Origin: Aquimarina muelleri DSM 19832
GTDB taxonomy: Bacteria; Bacteroidota; Bacteroidia; Flavobacteriales; Flavobacteriaceae
DNA: 64,000 bases
Direction: 5' to 3'
Assembly (NCBI RefSeq): GCF_000430665.1
Contig: NZ_AUML01000010.1
Location: 62,001-126,000, forward strand
Shown here: piece after piece, positions 1 through 8,226 of the stretch
Layout of the letters: every line of letters begins with the position of its first letter
Numbering within the stretch: position 1 is the first letter of the stretch
Translations under genes and position numbers: made by a program
Notes under the pieces: model-generated
Database searches by the model: none
What the model saw: the letters and a program-made list of their open reading frames with translations, nothing else
Told to the model about the DNA's origin: nothing

Positions 1-1127
1 TAGGAATATTAGGAGGAGGACAACTAGGTAAAATGATGTTGTATGAAACCCGAAAATATGACATAAAAACTCACGTTCTAGATCCTAGTCAGGATGCGCC
101 GTGCAAAATAGCCTGTGATTATTTTCAACAAGGAAACCTAATGGATTATGATACTGTCTATAATTTCGGAAAAAAAGTAGATATCCTTACTTTTGAAATT
201 GAATCGGTAAACCTAAAAGCTTTAATCCAACTAGAAAAAGAAGGAAAAAAAGTATACCCAAGTTCAAAAACTTTAGAGAAAATCCAAAATAAAGGGCGAC
301 AAAAATTATTTTACAAGGAAAAAAACATTCCTACTGCGGAGTTTATTAGATTTTCTAATAAAGCTCATCTTACCGAAGGAATTACAAGTAATAAAGTAAA
401 AATTCCTTTTGTATGGAAAAGTACTCAAGGAGGATATGATGGTAAAGGAGTATCTATTATTAAATCGGGTGCTGATTTAGCTAAACTACCAGATACAGAA
501 TGCATTGCCGAGAGCTTGATTGATTTTAAAAACGAGTTAGCTGTTATTGTTGCCCGTAGCCCTTCTGGTGAAATTAAAACATACCCTGTTGTAGAAATGG
601 AGTTTCACCCAGAAGCAAATCAGGTAGAATATGTTATCTGCCCTGCTAGAATAGAAGACAAAGTTGCAGAAAAAGCAATGGAGATTGCAGAAAAAGTATC
701 TAAGGCATTTGAGCATGTTGGAATATTAGCAGTAGAAATGTTTCTAACACAGGATGGTAATATCCTTGTCAATGAAGTTGCTCCCAGACCTCATAATAGT
801 GGTCATTATAGTATTGAAGCCAGCTACACTAATCAATTTGAACAACACATAAGAGCTATCCTAAATTTACCACTTGGAGCTACAGAAAGTAAATTAGGTG
901 GTATTATGGTAAACCTAGCAGGTGCAGAAGGATACATTGGGGATGTAGTATATAAAGACATCGAATTAATCCTAAAAATGAAAGGTGTAACTCCTCATAT
1001 CTATGGCAAAAAACAAACAAGACCTTTTAGAAAAATGGGGCATGTTACTATAATTCATGAAAATATAGACGAAGCCAGAAAAATAGCTGAAAAAGTAAAA
1101 AATACCATACAAGTAATTAGTATATAG
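1..1127 (+). CDS. purK: 5-(carboxyamino)imidazole ribonucleotide synthase (5'-truncated by window edge)
   Basis: Purine biosynthesis: ATP-dependent carboxylation of AIR to N5-CAIR, in the cytoplasm. The reading frame is open from base 3 and encodes the dinucleotide-fold start GILGGGQLGKM, so the true start lies left of the window; the ATG at 33 is internal. ATP-grasp features follow: the lid/loop GGYDGKGV about a third of the way in, and the metal-binding segment VNEVAPRPHNSGHYSIEA typical of PurK. Length fits the family (about 370-390 residues). purE follows 91 bp downstream on the same strand, as expected for a purK-purE operon. Identity is secure; only the N-terminus is missing. Confidence 0.95.
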   Translation, partial: GILGGGQLGKMMLYETRKYDIKTHVLDPSQDAPCKIACDYFQQGNLMDYDTVYNFGKKVDILTFEIESVNLKALIQLEKEGKKVYPSSKTLEKIQNKGRQKLFYKEKNIPTAEFIRFSNKAHLTEGITSNKVKIPFVWKSTQGGYDGKGVSIIKSGADLAKLPDTECIAESLIDFKNELAVIVARSPSGEIKTYPVVEMEFHPEANQVEYVICPARIEDKVAEKAMEIAEKVSKAFEHVGILAVEMFLTQDGNILVNEVAPRPHNSGHYSIEASYTNQFEQHIRAILNLPLGATESKLGGIMVNLAGAEGYIGDVVYKDIELILKMKGVTPHIYGKKQTRPFRKMGHVTIIHENIDEARKIAEKVKNTIQVISI

Positions 1128-1218
1128 AGGTTTTAGATAAAAAACATAATTCTATTAATAGAAACACCTCTTCTGATTTTTTTATTAAATAATTAATTAT
1201 AAAATACACAAATAAACA

Positions 1219-1704
1219 ATGAGCAAGGTAGGAATTATAATGGGTAGTATCAGTGATATGCCCGTAATGGAAAATGCTATCGAAGTACTACAGGGCTTTG
1301 ATATCGAAGTTGAAGTAGATATTGTTTCTGCACATCGTACTCCAGAAAAATTATTCGATTATGCAAAAAACGCACATACCAGAGGGATACAAGTAATTAT
1401 TGCTGGGGCTGGAGGTGCGGCTCATTTACCAGGCATGGTAGCTTCTTTATCCCCTTTACCTATTATTGGTGTACCTGTAAAATCACGAAACTCTATAGAC
1501 GGATGGGATTCTGTTTTATCTATTTTACAAATGCCAGGAGGAGTTCCTGTAGCAACTGTAGCTCTGGATGGTGCATTAAACGCTGGTATTTTGGCTGCTC
1601 AAATTATAGGAGCTGGCGACAAATGTGTATTAGATAAAATCATCATGTATAAAGAAGGTCTGAAACAAAAAGTTATTGAAGGAGCAAAACAAATAAAAAA
1701 GTAA
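1219..1704 (+). CDS. purE: N5-carboxyaminoimidazole ribonucleotide mutase
   Basis: Class I PurE, converting N5-CAIR (the PurK product) to CAIR. At 161 residues it has the expected size. Diagnostic motifs are GSISDMPVM at residues 9-17 (phosphate and substrate loop), SAHRTPEK with the catalytic His near residue 42, AGAGGAAHLPGM, and GVPV followed by DSVLSILQMPGGVPVAT. The start ATG is preceded by an A-rich leader without a strong Shine-Dalgarno sequence, usual in Bacteroidota. It is probably cotranscribed with purK, and a strong hairpin follows the stop. Confidence 0.96.
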   Translation: MSKVGIIMGSISDMPVMENAIEVLQGFDIEVEVDIVSAHRTPEKLFDYAKNAHTRGIQVIIAGAGGAAHLPGMVASLSPLPIIGVPVKSRNSIDGWDSVLSILQMPGGVPVATVALDGALNAGILAAQIIGAGDKCVLDKIIMYKEGLKQKVIEGAKQIKK

Positions 1705-1709
1705 AAAAA

Positions 1710-1737
1710 AAGAGAGCTACTTTTCAGTAGCTCTCTT
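1710..1737. terminator. Hairpin terminator after purE
   Basis: Perfect 11-bp stem: arms 1710-1720 (A then AGAGAGCTAC) and 1727-1737, with a 6-nt loop TTTTCA. It sits 5 bp after the purE stop. The T-run is on the minus strand (A8 precedes the left arm on the plus strand), so intrinsic termination on the plus strand would rely mainly on the stem. Confidence 0.7.
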
Positions 1738-1740
1738 GAA

Positions 1741-2173
1741 TATCAGGTCTTACAAAAGAATATAACAATATTTATTAACCAACTTAAATATATTACACAA
1801 AAAATTCAACGTAAGACCATTACTCTTAAAACCTATAACAAAGGTAAAACCTTACTTTAATTACACAATAAAAGTAATGTAAAATATTTCAACTTTTCGA
1901 TGAAAAGCATATTTAATCGATAAAAAACAATATTTAGTTATTTTGAAAGATTTTTTTGCTTGAAAAAACAGATCTATAATGGTGTTTTTAGACAAAAAGT
2001 AAGTTTTTAACAAAAAATTAAAGCAAAAGAGCTGCAAAAATCGCAGCTCTTTCGTCAAATTTGGTCCTTAATATTAGAACAATTATTAATATTCATACCC
2101 CAAATAGAAATAACCCTCTGTTCTAATAACAGACCATACTAATAAACCTTATCAAATCTATCGGTATAAAATT
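1741..2173. other. Intergenic region with an orphan hairpin
   Basis: About 430 bp without a supportable gene. It holds a perfect 10-bp stem at 2026-2035 / 2043-2052 (AAAGAGCTGC, 7-nt loop) that resembles a terminator facing the minus strand, where T-rich sequence follows, yet no minus-strand gene lies to its right. The 65-residue open frame at 1861-2058 has low-complexity composition and no family features, so it is not called. Confidence 0.5.
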
Positions 2174-2181
2174 TAGTTTTG
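2174..2181 (+). promoter_or_regulatory. -7 box (TAGTTTTG) for the M3 peptidase gene
   Basis: Exact match to the Bacteroidota -7 consensus TAnnTTTG, 91 bp before the ATG at 2273. No clear -33 TTTG element was found at the usual distance, so this is a motif-based prediction only. Confidence 0.35.
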
Positions 2182-2272
2182 GTAAAAACATAGATAGCCT
2201 TTAAGTCTTTTTCGATAAAAGGTTATTTTTTTCGACATAAGTAATAACACTAAGAAATTATCATTACAAAAA

Positions 2273-4294
2273 ATGAAGAATCCATTATTACACCCCTTTG
2301 ATACCGCTCCTTTTTCAAAAATAAAGTCTGAGCATTTTTTACCAGCAATTAAAAACGGTATTTCTATTGCCAAAAAAGAAGTAGATAGTATCGTTACTAA
2401 CCCTGAGCCTCCTTCTTTTTCTAATACTATAGAAGCTTTAGATTATTGCGGAGAACTCTTAGACAGAGTTACCAGTATTTTTTTTAATTTGAATAGTGCA
2501 GAAACTAATGACAAAATTCAAGAAATAGCCCAACAAGCATCTCCTTTACTTTCTGAATACAGTAATGATATCGCTCTTAATCTAGATTTATTTAAACGAA
2601 TTGAATCTGTTTATAAACAAAAAGATGTACTAAACCTTAATGCAGAACAATCCCGACTGCTTGAAAAAAGATATAAATCATTTTCAAGAAATGGAGCCAA
2701 TCTACCTGATGACAAAAAGGAAAAACTTAGAGAAATCGATAAAGAACTCTCTACTTTAAGTTTACAATTTGGAGAAAACATTCTAGCCGAGACCAATAAA
2801 TTTGAAATGTTACTCACTGAAGAATCAGATCTATCTGGTTTACCAGAAGGGGCTAAAGAAGCTGCCAAAGCTATGGCCGAAGCTAAGAACAAAAAAGGTT
2901 GGCTAATCACTTTAGATTATCCTAGTTATATACCTTTTATTACTTATGCAGATAATCGAGAACTACGGAAAAAACTTGCTCTTGCTTTTGGATCTAAAGG
3001 GTTTAACAAAGATTCTTTGGATAATCAAGAGGTTGTTTTAAAAATAGTAAACCTTAGACATCAACGTGCTACCTTATTAGGATACGCCTCTCATGCGGAT
3101 TATATTCTTGAAGAGCGAATGGCAGAAACTCCTAATACTGTATTTTCTTTCTTAAATGAAATTTTAGAAAAAGCAAAACCTACTGCAGAAAATGAATTTA
3201 AACAATTAGAAAGCTTCGCAAAAGAATTAGATAGCATTGATGCGCTTCAAAAATGGGATGGCGCCTATTACTCTGAAAAATTAAAACAAAAGCTTTTTGA
3301 TCTAGATGACGAAAAATTAAAACCGTATTTTAAACTAGAAAATGTAATCGATGGAGTGTTTATAGTTGCCAACAAACTATTTGGTCTTCAGTTTGAAGAA
3401 ACTAAAAATGTAGACTCCTACCACGAAGAGGTAAAAACATATAATGTTACAAATCAAAAAGGAGATCCTATTGCTTTATTTTATGCGGATTTTCACCCAA
3501 GACCAGGAAAACGAAATGGAGCATGGATGACCTCGTATAAGCCACAAATGAGAAAAAATGGGGATAATATACGTCCGCATATCTCTATCGTTTGTAATTT
3601 CACTAAACCTACCCCTAGTAAACCTTCTTTATTAACATTTAATGAAGTTACTACTTTATTTCACGAGTTTGGTCATGCATTACATGGCATGCTTGCAGAC
3701 ACAACATACCCTGGATTATCAGGAACTAGTGTATATTGGGATTTTGTAGAATTACCAAGCCAGGTACTAGAAAATTGGTGTTATGAACAAGAAGCACTTG
3801 AGCTTTTTGCCAAACATTATGAAACTGGAGAAGTAATCCCTATGGAATTGGTTGAAAAAATAAAAAAATCTTCAACATTTATGGAAGGAATGACTACTCT
3901 TCGCCAATTAAGTTTTGGATTATTAGATATGGCATGGCACTCAAAAGATCCATCTACCATTAAAAATGTAAAAGAATACGAGAAAAAGACTTTTTCAACT
4001 ACCTCTTTATATCCTGATGTAGAAGAAAATTGTATGAGCACTGCTTTTTCACACATCTTTCAGGGAGGGTATTCTGCTGGATATTACTCTTATAAATGGG
4101 CAGAAGTATTAGATGCTGATGCTTTCGAATATTTTAAAGAAAATGGAATCTTTAATAAGGAGATTGCTACTAAATTTAAAGACCATATATTGTCTAAGGG
4201 CGGAACAGAAAACCCAATGATCCTTTATAAACGCTTTAGAGGTCAAGAACCTAAGCCAGAAGCCTTATTAAAAAGAGCAGGATTACTAAAATAA
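2273..4294 (+). CDS. M3 family metallopeptidase (Dcp / oligopeptidase A-like)
   Basis: Zinc metallopeptidase of the thimet oligopeptidase family that degrades small peptides in the cytoplasm. At 673 residues it matches E. coli Dcp and OpdA (about 680). The zinc site HEFGHALHG starts at His464, with the third-ligand region SGTSVYWDFVELPSQVLENW following; the RGQEP near the C-terminus is also typical. There is no signal peptide. The sequence around the zinc site mixes Dcp-like and OpdA-like features, so dipeptidyl-carboxypeptidase versus endopeptidase activity cannot be decided. It appears monocistronic, with its own candidate -7 box and a large hairpin after the stop that separates it from the convergent M28 gene. 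Confidence 0.93.
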   Translation: MKNPLLHPFDTAPFSKIKSEHFLPAIKNGISIAKKEVDSIVTNPEPPSFSNTIEALDYCGELLDRVTSIFFNLNSAETNDKIQEIAQQASPLLSEYSNDIALNLDLFKRIESVYKQKDVLNLNAEQSRLLEKRYKSFSRNGANLPDDKKEKLREIDKELSTLSLQFGENILAETNKFEMLLTEESDLSGLPEGAKEAAKAMAEAKNKKGWLITLDYPSYIPFITYADNRELRKKLALAFGSKGFNKDSLDNQEVVLKIVNLRHQRATLLGYASHADYILEERMAETPNTVFSFLNEILEKAKPTAENEFKQLESFAKELDSIDALQKWDGAYYSEKLKQKLFDLDDEKLKPYFKLENVIDGVFIVANKLFGLQFEETKNVDSYHEEVKTYNVTNQKGDPIALFYADFHPRPGKRNGAWMTSYKPQMRKNGDNIRPHISIVCNFTKPTPSKPSLLTFNEVTTLFHEFGHALHGMLADTTYPGLSGTSVYWDFVELPSQVLENWCYEQEALELFAKHYETGEVIPMELVEKIKKSSTFMEGMTTLRQLSFGLLDMAWHSKDPSTIKNVKEYEKKTFSTTSLYPDVEENCMSTAFSHIFQGGYSAGYYSYKWAEVLDADAFEYFKENGIFNKEIATKFKDHILSKGGTENPMILYKRFRGQEPKPEALLKRAGLLK

Positions 4295-4304
4295 ACCTAA
4301 ATAA

Positions 4305-4376
4305 AATGTCAAAAAATGGGCCTGTCGAAGTTTTTATTTATAACAAACTACCTTTGACAAGCCCATGACTGACATT
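4305..4376. terminator. Large imperfect hairpin between convergent genes
   Basis: Nested complementary blocks: 4305-4310 with 4371-4376 (AATGTC/GACATT), 4316-4321 with 4361-4366 (ATGGGC/GCCCAT), 4323-4326 with 4356-4359 (TGTC/GACA) and 4328-4330 with 4352-4354. It lies exactly between two convergent stop codons, so a bidirectional terminator or decayed REP-like element is likely. Confidence 0.55.
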
Positions 4377-4390
4377 CTTAGTATTCTATT

Positions 4391-6490
4391 TTACTTTACA
4401 ATCATCTGTTTTGAATAATTATTTGCTCCATTAAAAAGTGTCAAAAAGTATATCCCACTAGAAAATTTTGAAGTATTAATTTGAGTAGCTTTACTCTTAA
4501 GCTTTATTTCCTGTAGTATATTACCTTTTACATCTATAATTAGTAAGTTTCCTGATTTCCATAAATCATTCCCTACAGTTACATCTATATGATCTCCAGT
4601 TACAGGGTTAGGATAGAACTTTAGCATTGCATTGTCATTTGCTAATACTTCTTTTTCTATATTTTTTGCAGAAGAACTACAAGGTCCAATTTTATTCCAA
4701 CCATTACTACTGGTTCTTTCATAAAGATTACCTTGATACGTTACACGATCCCCAGGCTGATAAGTAGCTGAAGAATTATATGGTGTAACACCTTCACAAG
4801 GGTCGTTTCCACCAGTAGTTCCACCTATAACTACAGTATAGTCTTCGACTTCTCCATACTCAAAAGATTCGCAAGCAGTAGGAACTGCATTATATTTCAT
4901 AGATACACGCATTCTTGTACTTCCATCCTTTGCTCCAGAAGGCACTGTAAAACTACCACTTACCGGAGTTGTTTTTGAAGCTGACTTACTCCATACTAAT
5001 TCTCCTGCATCTGCAAAATCTTTATCCTGATTATAGTCGATCCAAACTGCATATCCCTCATTATAAGAAGATCCACTCCACGCAGGTGTTATAGTAATAG
5101 TATTTGAAGATCCTTTGGATAAATTAGTGGACTCGGCAGTAAAATCACTATACCCACCATTTCCAGCTGTAGAGGTTTTATTTATTGTTCCTACAGCTAC
5201 TTTACCAATATATTCATCAGATGTTTTTTGACCATTAGAGGCACAATATCCTGTTGGAGGATTTCCTCCAGAACCTGCATTAGAAATCTCTATAAGGTAC
5301 TCTAAAGCTAACTTTGCAAATTTAGCTGCATGGGTTGCGTTTGCAGTAGGAAATCTAGACGATGTGTCTCTGGACGTATGTATATTAGGATTACTTTCAC
5401 TAAATTTAGCTTCAATAGGGAATGCTGTTTCATATCCTTGTTGAGCAAAACTATGATGATCAGAACAACCATAGTTACAAGCAGAGTTACTATAAGTAAT
5501 TTTATGTGTTCCTGAAGCGTTATAATGATCCATTAATTTCTTTAAAAAATTATTTAAAGAAGTACTATTGTAAGAATCTGTTGTTATAAAAACATCTTGA
5601 GTAGATCCTTTATAATTAGTCATATCTAATTGCATATAGCTTACTATATTAACATTTCGATTTTTATAATCTCTCGCTATTTCTTTAGACCCTACCAAAC
5701 CAACTTCTTCTGCTGCAAATGCCATAAACTCTACAGTTCTCTTAGGCTTATAATCCATGCTAAATAAAACTCTGGCAACTTCTGTAATAGTAGCAATACC
5801 TGATGCATTGTCATCTGCTCCTGGAGCATTATTGTTTCCTTCTCTTGAGGTAGAATCTAAATGTCCTCCTAAAACAACATACTCGTCTGGTTTTTCTGTC
5901 CCTCTAACCGTCATAATAACAGATGGCATTGAAGTATTGGAATGATTTACTAATCTAACGGTTACATCACTACGATTTCCTGCAAGACTTTCCCATTTTA
6001 CTTTTAAATCTGTAGATGCTCTTTTTCCACTAGCAGTAGTATGGTAACGAGTACCATAATTCTCTAATTCTTTTATTTGTCTATCAATATTAGTGTTATT
6101 AACCAACCCCAAACTTTGATTTACCAATTGATCTTGAGTAATTTCAAAAGCTACAGCTCTTTTTGCAGAAGAAGCTTTTTGTTGATCAATTAAGATAATT
6201 TGTTCGATAGCCTTTAGGGCTTCTTCTTTAGAGGATTCATAAAAGTAGCCCGGTCCATGTTTCAATCCAGTATGATGTAATTCTTCTGCCGAACGGTTAT
6301 TTAGCATTACTGCACTATATTCATTTATCGACTTAATAATTTTCACATCATTAGGATGATCTTTTTTTAATTGTAATGCACTCTGAGTATCCATAGTAGC
6401 ATAAAACATGCCTTTACGCTCTTGAGAGTACATAAATGATGTGCATATACTTAATGACATCGCTAAGATAAATAAATTAATTTTTTTCAT
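4391..6490 (-). CDS. Secreted M28 aminopeptidase with GEVED, chitin-binding-like and T9SS sorting domains
   Basis: Extracellular zinc aminopeptidase of 699 residues. Order seen: signal peptide (about 1-22, cut after YSQ); inhibitor-like propeptide (about 25-110); M28 catalytic domain with GGHLDST (His210, Asp212), PGADDNASG (about 223-231), AAEEVGL (Glu261/262) and CSDHHSF; a GEVED domain ending in YGEVEDYTVV; a CBM5/12-type module (PYNSSATYQPGDRVTYQGNL with W at its end); and a C-terminal type A T9SS domain starting LKFYPNP and ending KQMIVK. The architecture predicts export by Sec, then T9SS across the outer membrane, and attachment or release at the surface. The carbohydrate-binding module suggests binding to chitin-like or other polysaccharide material. 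Monocistronic. Confidence 0.93.
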   Translation of the reverse strand: MKKINLFILAMSLSICTSFMYSQERKGMFYATMDTQSALQLKKDHPNDVKIIKSINEYSAVMLNNRSAEELHHTGLKHGPGYFYESSKEEALKAIEQIILIDQQKASSAKRAVAFEITQDQLVNQSLGLVNNTNIDRQIKELENYGTRYHTTASGKRASTDLKVKWESLAGNRSDVTVRLVNHSNTSMPSVIMTVRGTEKPDEYVVLGGHLDSTSREGNNNAPGADDNASGIATITEVARVLFSMDYKPKRTVEFMAFAAEEVGLVGSKEIARDYKNRNVNIVSYMQLDMTNYKGSTQDVFITTDSYNSTSLNNFLKKLMDHYNASGTHKITYSNSACNYGCSDHHSFAQQGYETAFPIEAKFSESNPNIHTSRDTSSRFPTANATHAAKFAKLALEYLIEISNAGSGGNPPTGYCASNGQKTSDEYIGKVAVGTINKTSTAGNGGYSDFTAESTNLSKGSSNTITITPAWSGSSYNEGYAVWIDYNQDKDFADAGELVWSKSASKTTPVSGSFTVPSGAKDGSTRMRVSMKYNAVPTACESFEYGEVEDYTVVIGGTTGGNDPCEGVTPYNSSATYQPGDRVTYQGNLYERTSSNGWNKIGPCSSSAKNIEKEVLANDNAMLKFYPNPVTGDHIDVTVGNDLWKSGNLLIIDVKGNILQEIKLKSKATQINTSKFSSGIYFLTLFNGANNYSKQMIVK

Positions 6491-7135
6491 TTTTAGTTTT
6501 ATTTGTTGAGTTTATATAATTTGTGTTTTAATAGTTTAAAAAAATAACACCAAACCCTAACACAGGGCACTATATTTCAATAAAATAGAATTAACCCCGA
6601 AATACACTTCGATTGTAAAAAGAATAACCAGTCTATATAAAGAAGTATAATTTCTTTATAATTCGCTCTATGTTTTATTTTTTAAACAATAAAGCATTTG
6701 TCACACCTCTTAAGGATAGGTGTATACATACTGATGATACTTCTTTTTTTTAATACTAGTTTTTCAAAAATAAATTAGGCTATGAATAAAAGAACAACAT
6801 AGATTTTGCTATATTTTATTCACTTTAATTTGGTTGTATTTGTAAGGATAAATATTACAAATTATCACGTCCCATAATGAGAGAAGAAATGAGTACAATT
6901 GTTAATGAACTGGAGTAAGTCTTGAAATTTCATAAAAGTTGATTTTTGTGTTTGTGTATATTAAGTTGTAAACAAAATTATTAAAAAAGCCTTGTTAATC
7001 CTATAAATTTATGTCTTATATCCTTTATACAGTGTCCTAAAACATAATCTAGTACACTTTAAAACAGAAATATTATCTTATAAAATATGCTCTTAGAATC
7101 AAAGTAGACGAACAAACTCAAAGCTATATTTTTTA
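6491..7135. other. Long intergenic region between divergent genes
   Basis: About 645 bp, very AT-rich, between the start of the M28 gene and the GbsR-like regulator. A 13-codon frame at 6877-6918 (reading MREEMSTIVNELE) might be a remnant of a gene end but has no start context or homology that can be judged by eye. No tRNA-like structure, repeat or strong hairpin was found. Confidence 0.4.
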
Positions 7136-7161
7136 TTTCAATATTTTTTGAAAGTTTAAAA
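7136..7161 (+). promoter_or_regulatory. Operator-like repeat, copy 1 (regulator promoter)
   Basis: A 26-bp block beginning TTTCAATA and ending TGAAAGTTTAAAA, 20 bp before the regulator ATG. It matches the block at 7735-7760 in 24 of 26 positions. It overlaps a possible -33 TTTG (7147-7150), the position expected for autorepression by the regulator encoded immediately downstream. Confidence 0.6.
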
Positions 7162-7168
7162 TTTTTTA

Positions 7169-7176
7169 TATATTTG
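7169..7176 (+). promoter_or_regulatory. -7 box (TATATTTG) for the GbsR-like regulator
   Basis: Exact TAnnTTTG match, 18 bp after a TTTG at 7147-7150 that could be the -33 element. It ends only 4 bp before the ATG, so if used the transcript would be leaderless or nearly so. Confidence 0.45.
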
Positions 7177-7180
7177 AAAT

Positions 7181-7684
7181 ATGAATTATGATGAAGCTAA
7201 AAATAAGTTTATATCTACCTGGGGATCCCTAGGTACTTTATGGGGAATAAATAAAGCTATGGCACAAATCCATGCCTTATTATTAATCTCTCCAGAACCT
7301 CTTTCTATGGAAGATATCATGGAACAATTGCAAATATCAAGAGGCAATACCAGTATGAATCTTCGTCAATTAATGGACTGGGGCATTGTTTTTAAAGAAA
7401 ATAAAATGGGAGAGCGAAAAGAATACTTCACTTCAGAAAAAGATGTACAAGAACTAGCAAGACAAATAGCAAAAGAAAGAAGCCGAAGAGAGTTACAACC
7501 AACAATTAAAATATTAAATGATGTTTCTAATATTGAAGAAGATGGAACTTCTAAAACTAAAGAGTTGATAAAACAAACCAAAGCTTTACATGAAATGGCT
7601 AGTAATCTAGATATCATGATGACTAAAGTAGTTGGGCAAGATCAAAACTGGGTTACAAAAGCTTTGATAAAACTTATTAAATAA
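7181..7684 (+). CDS. GbsR/MarR family transcriptional regulator
   Basis: 167-residue winged-helix regulator. The N-terminal part (WGSLGTLWGINKAMAQIHALLLISPEPLSMEDIM, read in pieces) and the recognition segment LQISRGNTSMNLRQLMDWGIV are characteristic of the GbsR group of MarR-like repressors; a wing (NKMGERKEYFTSE) follows, and then a helical C-terminal dimerisation part. It precedes a four-gene operon on the same strand, and the same 26-bp block lies before both the regulator and the operon. That makes it the probable local, autoregulated repressor. The ligand is unknown; a role in osmolyte (choline) control, as for Bacillus GbsR, is not supported by these neighbours. Confidence 0.9.
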   Translation: MNYDEAKNKFISTWGSLGTLWGINKAMAQIHALLLISPEPLSMEDIMEQLQISRGNTSMNLRQLMDWGIVFKENKMGERKEYFTSEKDVQELARQIAKERSRRELQPTIKILNDVSNIEEDGTSKTKELIKQTKALHEMASNLDIMMTKVVGQDQNWVTKALIKLIK

Positions 7685-7699
7685 CAATGTAAAAATATG

Positions 7700-7720
7700 A
7701 AGGAGGTTTTTCTCCTTTTT
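7700..7720 (+). terminator. Weak hairpin terminator after the GbsR-like gene
   Basis: Stem AAGGAG (7700-7705) with CTCCTT (7712-7717), a 6-nt loop and a short T-run to 7720. It separates the regulator from the operon promoter. Confidence 0.45.
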
Positions 7721-7734
7721 ATTTAAAATTAATA

Positions 7735-7760
7735 TTTCAATACTTTCTGAAAGTTTAAAA
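7735..7760 (+). promoter_or_regulatory. Operator-like repeat, copy 2 (operon promoter)
   Basis: Second copy of the 26-bp block, 11 bp before the ATG at 7772. Here the core is a near-perfect dyad, ACTTTC-T-GAAAGT (7742-7754); in copy 1 only the right half-site is intact. Presence at both promoters supports one shared regulator. Confidence 0.6.
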
Positions 7761-7771
7761 TAATTAAAACT

Positions 7772-8212
7772 ATGACGCTTACTATTCCAAATTGGTTACT
7801 AATTACAGGAGGAATTGGCCAAATATTTACTGCTTTAATATATCCATATATACGCCATAAGGTATTTGATTGGTATACAGATGTAAAAAAACTAAAACCT
7901 CTTAACCAAGAAATTGCAAAAACCTATGGAAGATACATTCAAGGTCTTAATTTTTCTTTTGGATGTATTACTATTTTAATTCCTGAAAATCTAAAAAATC
8001 AAACGGAACTAGCAATTGCCATAACTAGTCTTATTGCTATTTATTGGGTAGGAAAAGTAATAACTCAAATCGCCTATTACCCTATGTATGATATTCCTAA
8101 AAAAAGAATATTTAAACTCGGCAGTTATTTTATGAATTGTTTATTTACTCTTTTTGCTACAATCTACACTCTATTAGCAATATACAATTGTATAGGATTT
8201 TTCAACCTTTAA
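7772..8212 (+). CDS. Small four-helix membrane protein of unknown function
   Basis: 146 residues with about four hydrophobic segments: near 5-25, 55-72, 78-100 and 112-142. No catalytic motif or family was recognised. It is the first gene of a tight operon with a methyltransferase (14 bp gap), a TIGR01777-type epimerase and an SRPBCC protein, behind an operator-like repeat. Such sets in flavobacteria could act in lipid or membrane-associated metabolism, but that is inference. The start ATG follows the operator closely. Confidence 0.75.
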   Translation: MTLTIPNWLLITGGIGQIFTALIYPYIRHKVFDWYTDVKKLKPLNQEIAKTYGRYIQGLNFSFGCITILIPENLKNQTELAIAITSLIAIYWVGKVITQIAYYPMYDIPKKRIFKLGSYFMNCLFTLFATIYTLLAIYNCIGFFNL

Positions 8213-8226
8213 CAAAACTATTAAAT

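Noticed and set aside
1861-2058. 65-residue minus-strand ORF
   Set aside because: Low-complexity AT-rich translation, no domain, and it runs into the hairpin at 2026-2052.
6877-6918. 13-codon ORF (MREEMSTIVNELE)
   Set aside because: Too short, without conservation evidence; could be chance.
8137-8226. Longer N-terminus of the methyltransferase
   Set aside because: It overlaps the upstream membrane protein gene and adds residues unlike the family; the ATG at 8227 fits the 14-bp operon spacing.
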